A stretch of 64,000 nt of DNA from an uncultured Oscillospiraceae bacterium (lineage in GTDB: Bacteria; Bacillota; Clostridia; Oscillospirales; Acutalibacteraceae), in assembly GCA_900549775.1 (NCBI GenBank), contig URPR01000006.1:1-64000 (forward strand), read 5' to 3'. Position numbers and translations under genes: made by a program. The notes below the pieces were generated by a model, which did no database searches, had not been told where the DNA came from, and saw nothing but the letters and a program-made list of their open reading frames with translations. Each line of letters begins with the position of its first letter. Positions within the stretch are counted from its first letter, which is position 1. Of the stretch, positions 58,749-64,000 are shown in pieces.

Positions 58749-59828
58749 CTAACAAATATAACCCTGAGTGCACAAAAGTTCTGCCATTAAAATGGCGCCA
58801 CCAGCTGCACCTCTTATCGTATTGTGCGACATAGAAACAAATTTAAAGTCGTACTGCTTATCTGCTCGCAAACGCCCTAAAGATATTCCCATGCCATTTT
58901 CTAAGTCTCGATCCAACTTTATTTGAGGTCTATCGGATTCTTTAAAATAGTTTAAGAACTGCTTTGGTGAGCTTGGTAATTCCAAAATTTGCGGCAATCC
59001 TTTATAATTTTGCCACCTTGCGATAATTTCGTCAAGAGAAGTTTTTTCTTTAAGAGAAATATATACAGCTGCCGTATGCCCATCGCTAATAGGTACCCTC
59101 AAACACTGTGTTGTTATGCTAGGGGATGCAGCATTTTGTATTTTATCGCCATCAATTTTACCCCAAATTTTAAGTGGTTCAAGCTCTGATTTTTCCTCCT
59201 CACCGCTGATAAACGGAATTAAATTATCTTGCATCTCCGGCCAGGATGAAAAGGTTTTTCCTGCGCCAGAAATGGCTTGATATGTACAAGCCAGGACCTT
59301 TTCTACTCCTAAGTCCATGAGAGGATGAATCGCTGGCACATAGCACTGCAAGGAACAGTTTGGCTTTACCGCTATGAATCCTTTTTCCACTCCTAAGCGT
59401 TTTCTTTGCGCTTTTATAATCTCAGAATGTTCCGGGTTGATTTCAGGCAAAATCATAGGCACATCCGGAAATAGTCTACAGGCACTATTGTTAGATATAA
59501 CCGGGCAATTTTCTCTTGCATAAGATTCCTCCAAGTTTACTATGTCTTCCTTTTTCATGTCCACAGCACAGAAAACAAAGTCAACTTCTTTTGTTATTTT
59601 TTTTAAGTCGGCAACCGCATCAAAAACCACTTTGTTTTTTAACGATTGTGGAATAGATCCTTTCATAGCCCAACGGGAAGAAAGTGCTTGCTCGTAAGTT
59701 TTCCCAGCTGAGTTCTTACTTGCAGCTAGTATCTCAATTTCAAACCAAGGATGATTTTCCAGCAGTGATACAAACCTTTGACCTACCATGCCAGTAGCGC
59801 CCAAAATCCCAACTTTAAATTTTTTCAT
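58749..59828 (-). CDS. asd: Aspartate-semialdehyde dehydrogenase (archaeal/fungal-type)
   Basis: Asd makes aspartate semialdehyde for lysine, threonine and diaminopimelate. The 359-residue protein has GILGATGMVGQRF, the SNNSACR segment and the catalytic cysteine in KPNCSLQ; the sequence type is that of the archaeal/fungal-like branch rather than the E. coli branch. The ATG at 59828 gives the standard N-terminus but has no clear ribosome binding site. An in-frame GTG/ATG at 59879/59876 follows AGGGGCAGGTGG, so a 16-17 residue extension is possible. Confidence 0.92.
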   Translation of the reverse strand: MKKFKVGILGATGMVGQRFVSLLENHPWFEIEILAASKNSAGKTYEQALSSRWAMKGSIPQSLKNKVVFDAVADLKKITKEVDFVFCAVDMKKEDIVNLEESYARENCPVISNNSACRLFPDVPMILPEINPEHSEIIKAQRKRLGVEKGFIAVKPNCSLQCYVPAIHPLMDLGVEKVLACTYQAISGAGKTFSSWPEMQDNLIPFISGEEEKSELEPLKIWGKIDGDKIQNAASPSITTQCLRVPISDGHTAAVYISLKEKTSLDEIIARWQNYKGLPQILELPSSPKQFLNYFKESDRPQIKLDRDLENGMGISLGRLRADKQYDFKFVSMSHNTIRGAAGGAILMAELLCTQGYIC

Positions 59829-59909
59829 AAAAATATGATACACTAACAGCATAAAAGCCATCAAATGTATCATCACCACCTGCCCCTATCTTTAATTTAT
59901 AAAAATTTA

Positions 59910-59938
59910 TTGTAAACAAATCCAGAATAAAATATAAT
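59910..59938 (+). promoter_or_regulatory. Promoter of queA
   Basis: TTGTAA (59910-59915) and TATAAT (59933-59938) with a 17-base spacer. A small hairpin (TGGAGT/ACTCCA, 59958-59974) lies in the 5' untranslated region. Confidence 0.65.
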
Positions 59939-60012
59939 ATAGTTAAACGTTTATCTTTGGAGTATAGCACTCCATCTTATTTTTGTCAATTTTCAACTTA
60001 AAAGAGGAAACT

Positions 60013-61038
60013 ATGAAAACAAATGATTTTTACTATGATCTGCCCCAAGAACTGATAGCTCAAACACCCATAAAAAATAGAGATCAGTCTAGATTAATGG
60101 TACTCGATAGATCATCGGGTAAAATTGTACATAAGCATTTTTATGATATCTTAGATGAACTTATTCCTGGAGATTGTTTAATACTTAACGATTCCAGAGT
60201 CCTACCCGCTAGAATTTTCGGCAATAGAGTCGATACCGGTGCCGTGGCTGAGTTTTTATTGCTAAACAGAAAATCTGAGAATGTATGGGAGTGCCTAGCA
60301 GGGCCCGGTAAAAAAGCAAAACCAGGTACAACTTTTACATTCGCAAATGGAATATTGGAAGCCGAAGTTATAGATGTAACCGTTGATGGCAACAGGATTT
60401 TAAAGTTTAAGTGCGATGGAAATTTCTTTAGTGTACTCGATAAAGTCGGTACCATGCCATTGCCACATTATATCACAAAGAAACTTGAGGATAAAGAACG
60501 ATATCAAACTGTATATTCAAGAGAACTCGGCTCAGCTGCCGCACCAACTGCAGGTTTACATTTTACAAAGGAACTTTTGTCTAAAGTTAAAAATAAAGGA
60601 ATAAATATCGGGTTCGTGACTTTACATGTAGGGTTAGGGACGTTTAGACCCGTAAAAGTGAAGGACATAGATGACCATAAAATGCATAGCGAACATTATG
60701 AAGTTTCCGCAGAAACAGCTGAGCTTATAAATAAAACTAAAGCTGAAAACGGCAGAGTTGTATGCGTTGGTACCACCAGCTGCAGGACTCTTGAGTCGAT
60801 GTACAAAAAAGAAGGAAAAATTACCGCAAGTTCTGGTTGGACTGACATATTTATCTATCCGGGGTACCGGTTTAAAGTAACAGATGCTTTGATTACAAAT
60901 TTCCATTTGCCCGAAAGTACGTTAATTATGCTTGTTTCTGCGCTTGCAGGAAGTGAACGCATTCTCAGCGCATATTCTGAAGCTATAAAAGAAAAATATA
61001 GATTTTTTAGTTTTGGAGATGCCATGTTTATAAAATAG
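60013..61038 (+). CDS. queA: S-adenosylmethionine:tRNA ribosyltransferase-isomerase
   Basis: QueA transfers a ribose-derived cyclopentendiol from SAM to preQ1 in tRNA, giving epoxyqueuosine. The 341-residue protein shows the start MKTNDFYYDLPQELIAQTP, the DSRVLPAR and HYEVS elements and the conserved SAAAPTAGLHFT motif. The ATG at 60013 has AGAGGAAA upstream. queA, tgt and queH lie in order, a complete late queuosine route. Confidence 0.97.
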   Translation: MKTNDFYYDLPQELIAQTPIKNRDQSRLMVLDRSSGKIVHKHFYDILDELIPGDCLILNDSRVLPARIFGNRVDTGAVAEFLLLNRKSENVWECLAGPGKKAKPGTTFTFANGILEAEVIDVTVDGNRILKFKCDGNFFSVLDKVGTMPLPHYITKKLEDKERYQTVYSRELGSAAAPTAGLHFTKELLSKVKNKGINIGFVTLHVGLGTFRPVKVKDIDDHKMHSEHYEVSAETAELINKTKAENGRVVCVGTTSCRTLESMYKKEGKITASSGWTDIFIYPGYRFKVTDALITNFHLPESTLIMLVSALAGSERILSAYSEAIKEKYRFFSFGDAMFIK

Positions 61039-61050
61039 CAGGAAATTGGC

Positions 61051-61108
61051 TTTTAGGGCTTTCAGCTGATTTTATTTATAAAATCAGCTGAAAGCGAAAG
61101 CCCTAAAA
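61051..61108 (+). repeat. Composite hairpin between queA and tgt
   Basis: An 18-bp perfect stem (61058-61075 with 61078-61095, effective loop about 6) is followed by a repeat of GAAAGC and then CCCTAAAA (61101-61108), which pairs with TTTTAGGG (61051-61058). The duplicated GAAAGC allows two alternative pairings of the left arm. No T tract follows, so it may be an attenuator or an mRNA-processing or stabilising structure rather than a plain terminator. Confidence 0.8.
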
Positions 61109-61127
61109 CTGTAGAAAGTGAGAAATT

Positions 61128-62258
61128 ATGTATAGACTTATAAAAAAAGAAAAAAATGCTAGGCGTGGTGAACTCATCACACCACACGGAATAATACAGA
61201 CTCCCGCATTTATGAACGTAGCAACTTGTGCGGCCATAAAAGGGGCTGTATCTGCCATTGACTTGCAAAATTTAAAATGCCAAGTTCAGCTCTGCAATAC
61301 ATACCATCTTCATTTAAGACCCAGCGACAAAGTTATCAAAAAGTTAGGTGGCCTTCATAAGTTTACCCGATGGCAAGGCCCTATATTGACCGACAGTGGT
61401 GGATTTCAGGTTTTTTCGCTTGCAAAGTTACGGCATATTAAAGAAGAAGGTGTGTATTTTTCTTCTCATATTGATGGTCGTAAAATATTTATGTCTCCCG
61501 AAGTAAGCATGCAGATCCAATCTAACCTCGGCTCAACCATTGCGATGGCTTTCGATGAATGTATAGAAAACCCCGCTGAATATAGTTATGTAAAAAATTC
61601 ATGCGACAGGACTGTTAGATGGCTTCAAAGGTGTAAGAGTGAGATGAACAAATTGAATGCACTTGACGATACCTTAAACAAAAAACAAATGCTGTTTGGA
61701 ATTAACCAGGGCAGCACATTTGAAGATATACGAATAGAACATATGAAAAAAATACGCGAGTTAAACCTAGACGGATATGCAATAGGTGGCTTGGCTGTAG
61801 GTGAAAGTGCTGAAGAAATGTATAACATCATAAGTTGTGTGGAGCCGTTCATGCCAAGTGACAAGATACGATACTTAATGGGTGTTGGTACCCCTGTGAA
61901 CATTTTGGAGGCTGTGGCTAGAGGAGTAGATATTTTCGATTGTGTAATGCCAAGCAGAAACGCTAGACACGGCCATTTATTCACAAGCCAAGGTATCATA
62001 AATATATCGAACGCAAAGTATGAGCTAGATGATTCACCAATTGATGAAACTTGCCAATGTCCCACTTGCAAAAATTTTTCCAGGGCTTATTTGCGACACC
62101 TATTCAAGTGTGGTGAAATGCTTGCAATGCGCTTAAGCGTTATGCACAATCTTTACTTTTACAATAATCTTCTAGAAGAAATACGGACATCCATCGATGA
62201 AAATCGATTTGAAGCGTTTTATAAAGAAAAAATTGACGTTTTAGGAAATAGAATATGA
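61128..62258 (+). CDS. tgt: Queuine/preQ1 tRNA-guanine transglycosylase
   Basis: Tgt exchanges guanine 34 for preQ1 in tRNAs with GUN anticodons. The 376-residue TIM barrel has the catalytic aspartate region LTDSGGFQVFS, the GVGTPVNILEAVARGVDIFDCVMP active-site stretch (D in FDCVMP) and the zinc ligands CQCPTC with a later histidine. It overlaps queH by 4 bases. AAGTGAG upstream serves as its ribosome binding site. Confidence 0.98.
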   Translation: MYRLIKKEKNARRGELITPHGIIQTPAFMNVATCAAIKGAVSAIDLQNLKCQVQLCNTYHLHLRPSDKVIKKLGGLHKFTRWQGPILTDSGGFQVFSLAKLRHIKEEGVYFSSHIDGRKIFMSPEVSMQIQSNLGSTIAMAFDECIENPAEYSYVKNSCDRTVRWLQRCKSEMNKLNALDDTLNKKQMLFGINQGSTFEDIRIEHMKKIRELNLDGYAIGGLAVGESAEEMYNIISCVEPFMPSDKIRYLMGVGTPVNILEAVARGVDIFDCVMPSRNARHGHLFTSQGIINISNAKYELDDSPIDETCQCPTCKNFSRAYLRHLFKCGEMLAMRLSVMHNLYFYNNLLEEIRTSIDENRFEAFYKEKIDVLGNRI

Positions 62259-62866
62259 CAAAAAGGAATTATCAAAAGGAACTCGAGCAGCTCCTTGAGA
62301 ATTTAAAAAGTGGAAATAAAATACCTAGGCTCTTATTGCACAGTTGCTGTGCGCCATGCAGCAACTATGTGCTAGGCTATTTGACCTCATACTTCAACAT
62401 AACAGTTTTTTACTACAACCCCAATATTTCCCCTGAAGAAGAATACTTGCTTCGCAAAAAAGAGCAGATAAACCTGTTATCTAAGATCAAAACCAAAAAC
62501 ACAATAAGCTTTTTAGATTGCGATTATGAAGATTTTAAATTTTATCAAATAACAAGCGGTCTTGAAAATGAAAAAGAAGGCGGAAAGCGATGTTTTAATT
62601 GTTATCGTTTGCGTCTTGAAAAAACTGCAGTTACCGCAAAGGCTCTAGGTTTTAAGTTTTTCGGTTCTACATTATCCGTAAGCCCTTATAAGAATGCTAT
62701 TTGGCTAAATGATATCGGAGAAAGCTTGGAAGATGAGTATAGTGTTAGATTTTTAATTTCCGATTTTAAGAAAAAAGATGGATATAAAAAGTCAATCGAA
62801 CTTTCAAAACAGTTTAATCTGTACAGACAAAATTATTGTGGGTGCATATTTTCTAAAAATCAATAA
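62255..62866 (+). CDS. queH: Epoxyqueuosine reductase QueH
   Basis: QueH reduces epoxyqueuosine to queuosine and replaces the cobalamin-dependent QueG. The 203-residue protein has the iron-sulfur and metal cysteines HSCCAPCSN, CFNCYRLR and YCGCIF of the DUF208/QueH family. It is translationally coupled to tgt, and together with queA gives the last three steps of queuosine formation. Confidence 0.95.
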   Translation: MTKRNYQKELEQLLENLKSGNKIPRLLLHSCCAPCSNYVLGYLTSYFNITVFYYNPNISPEEEYLLRKKEQINLLSKIKTKNTISFLDCDYEDFKFYQITSGLENEKEGGKRCFNCYRLRLEKTAVTAKALGFKFFGSTLSVSPYKNAIWLNDIGESLEDEYSVRFLISDFKKKDGYKKSIELSKQFNLYRQNYCGCIFSKNQ

Positions 62867-62945
62867 TTGTCTAATATTTTTTATCATATACAATTTTCGT
62901 CAGTTACACAAAATGCATGTTACTAATACCTAAAAAAGAATTTTC

Positions 62946-62988
62946 TCGCACACATAAAAATAAAACCACATACCAAATTTGTGTGCGA
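62946..62988. other. Inverted repeat downstream of queH
   Basis: TCGCACACA (62946-62954) and TGTGTGCGA (62980-62988), 9-bp perfect arms with a 25-base AT-rich loop. No T tract follows on the plus strand, so I cannot say whether it is a terminator. Confidence 0.4.
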
Positions 62989-63042
62989 TCCCATTATATT
63001 GCTTTATGTAACAACTTGTGGCTCTTGTTTCAATTCTATAAT

Positions 63043-63258
63043 CTATTTTACTTCTCTCGTTAAGGTTAATTTTATAAACAGAAGAGTAAGTATTTTGGCA
63101 TTTCCAACATGCTTTGGCTTCACTGAGTAAAATGCCGTGAAATCTGGTAAATGTACGGAAAAACTTTCCGATAATATATCATATCCGTATTTCATCGCTA
63201 TATCAATGATTTTTTGCTTTTTCCCTTCGACAATTCTTCTCATAGTAACAAACCCCAC
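63043..63258 (-). pseudogene. Decayed AraC-type regulator fragment
   Basis: This 71-residue frame includes KIIDIAMKYGYD and SESFSVHLPDFTAFYSVKPKHV. Aligned by eye with AraC C-terminal helix-turn-helix regions, it matches the second helix-turn-helix (IxDIAxxxGYxSxESFSRxFxxFxGxxPxxxR), but with an inserted residue and altered F-x-R-x-F core. It lacks the rest of a regulator and a convincing ribosome binding site, so I read it as a gene remnant. Confidence 0.4.
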
Positions 63259-63484
63259 CGAATGCTAAATACTCTTCGCAAATTATCAAAATAAAAATGT
63301 TGTCTTTCGGCTTTTAATACTTAAGGGTGTCATAAAATAGTCTTCCTTTTTGACTATCTCATGCAGCTTAGGCTATCAATTATGATTTACTACTATACAC
63401 ACAGTTTTTCGACTTTTTCTGCCACCATATTGAAAAATGACAATAGTTTCAGATACTCTCGTACCTAAAACCACCGCCCTTACA
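63259..63484. other. Intergenic region before tRNA-Ser
   Basis: About 225 bases between the AraC-like remnant and tRNA-Ser hold no frame or structure that I can support. Confidence 0.5.
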
Positions 63485-63577
63485 TGGCGGAGAGATGGGG
63501 ATTCGAACCCCAGAAGCTGCTTTAACAGCTTACACGATTTCCAATCGTGCTCCTTCGGCCAGCTCGGACACCTCTCC
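63485..63577 (-). tRNA. tRNA-Ser (anticodon GGA)
   Basis: On the minus strand acceptor GGAGAGG pairs with TCTCTCC, the anticodon stem CACGA/TCGTG holds TTGGAAA (GGA), a long variable arm (AGCTG/CAGCT region) marks a class II tRNA, and discriminator G is followed by an encoded CCA. It lies downstream of rpsT on the same strand. Confidence 0.95.
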
Positions 63578-63598
63578 AAAAAATTCTTTAAATTTTAC

Positions 63599-63638
63599 AA
63601 TTGCAAAAACATGACCTGAAAATCACGTCTTTGCAATT
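63599..63638 (-). other. Stem-loop between rpsT and tRNA-Ser
   Basis: A 16-bp stem (63599-63614 with 63623-63638, two G-T pairs) with an 8-base loop lies 21 bases beyond the rpsT stop. No clear T tract follows, so it may be an rpsT terminator or a processing site before the tRNA. Confidence 0.6.
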
Positions 63639-63658
63639 TATAACGTTTCATTGTACTA

Positions 63659-63922
63659 TTATGCACTAACTTTGTTTAATTTCTTTACCAGTTTAGACTT
63701 TTTCCTTGCTGCTGTGTTTTTATGAAGTATTCCTTTAGATACAGCTTGGTCTATTTTCTTCACAGCGACTTTGACAGCTTCACTTTTTTCATTTACGTTG
63801 TTGTCAATAGCTGCGTTCGCTTTCTTTATCGATGTCTTTAAAGAAGAATTTAAAGATTTATTTCTTAACGTCTTTGCAGCGATAACCTTAACTCTCTTCT
63901 TTGCTGATTTTATATTCGGCAT
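63659..63922 (-). CDS. rpsT: 30S ribosomal protein S20
   Basis: This is an 87-residue, very basic, helical protein with MPNIKSAKKRVKV at its start and the conserved AVSKGILHKNTAARKKSKL segment. S20 binds 16S rRNA early in 30S assembly. AGGAGGTG precedes the ATG. Confidence 0.98.
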   Translation of the reverse strand: MPNIKSAKKRVKVIAAKTLRNKSLNSSLKTSIKKANAAIDNNVNEKSEAVKVAVKKIDQAVSKGILHKNTAARKKSKLVKKLNKVSA

Positions 63923-64000
63923 TTAAACACCTCCTCTTACGTTTTGCTAACTAAAATTTATAATATCATGAATTGCGGAAAAACGCAAGGTCTTTTTGGC

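Noticed and set aside
59880..60012. Lysine riboswitch or T-box upstream of asd
   Set aside because: The divergent spacer of under 190 bases has one small hairpin only and no T-box or lysine-element core.

Overview
The window is AT-rich DNA from a spore-forming-lineage Firmicute, most likely a Clostridia member of the Oscillospiraceae (Ruminococcaceae) type. This is an inference from gene content: SpoVS and BofA, RecD2, AddAB, RqcH, NrdR, a ClpE-like unfoldase, DUF5711, DUF2508, an L19-type leader, strong Shine-Dalgarno sites and frequent TTG or GTG starts. No rRNA, CRISPR array, insertion sequence or prophage was seen. Housekeeping operons alternate with islands of small secreted or membrane proteins that I cannot match to a characterised family.

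Layout. 1-124: end of tRNA-Trp and tRNA-Thr, then a 690-base gap. 814-4700: CBS protein, three small co-directional unknown genes, two membrane/secreted unknowns and lepB. 4761-16258: rplS; a PAP2 phosphatase leading into ruvC-ruvA-ruvB-glmM, an rRNA-methyltransferase-like gene, ecfA1-ecfA2-ecfT-truA, DUF5711, cvpA and pgsA in one direction. 16288-19452: ClpE-like ATPase, a small GG-leader zinc-ribbon peptide and a five-tRNA array (Gly, Arg, His, Gln, Lys). 19915-24889 (minus): a signal-peptide protein, comFC-recD2, spoVS and ymdB. 25021-29631: a secreted glycine-rich protein, a TipA-like MerR regulator with an apparent ATT start, ferritin, and a three-gene tandem of signal-peptide proteins, one frameshifted. 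29853-36454: DUF1858, trmK-nif3, rqcH, nrdD-nrdG. 36575-37935: a second tandem of three signal-peptide proteins. 37917-48720: rarA (minus), addB-addA, secG, rnr. 48822-54119: DUF2508, bofA, nrdR, a PucR-type regulator, ftsE-ftsX and an EnvC/M23 factor. 54149-59828: gdhA (minus), rmuC (plus), and asd-dapA-dapB (minus). 60013-62866: queA-tgt-queH. 62867-63922: a decayed AraC-like fragment, tRNA-Ser and rpsT.

Functional themes are recombination and repair (RuvABC, RecD2, AddAB, RarA, RmuC), envelope growth and division (GlmM, PgsA, FtsEX with its M23 partner, DAP/lysine synthesis), queuosine modification, anaerobic deoxynucleotide synthesis, and protein export (LepB, SecG). NrdR is encoded about 14 kb from nrdDG, and nrdD carries two good NrdR-box matches exactly 42 bp apart around its promoter.

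The most unusual observations are: (1) a 107-base element between nif3 and rqcH made of three adjacent perfect palindromes enclosed by an outer stem, all sharing GCGC junctions; (2) a dispersed group of eight small genes with near-identical MKK-type signal peptides, seven of them readable proteins that mostly carry a membrane segment and cysteines; (3) a 51-bp exact duplication of one such signal-peptide region, with one copy frameshifted in an A7 tract; (4) a short peptide with a bacteriocin-like double-glycine leader fused to a CxxC/CxxC zinc ribbon; (5) a consensus promoter embedded in a perfect 16-bp inverted repeat; and (6) a MerR gene with no usable ATG, GTG or TTG start.
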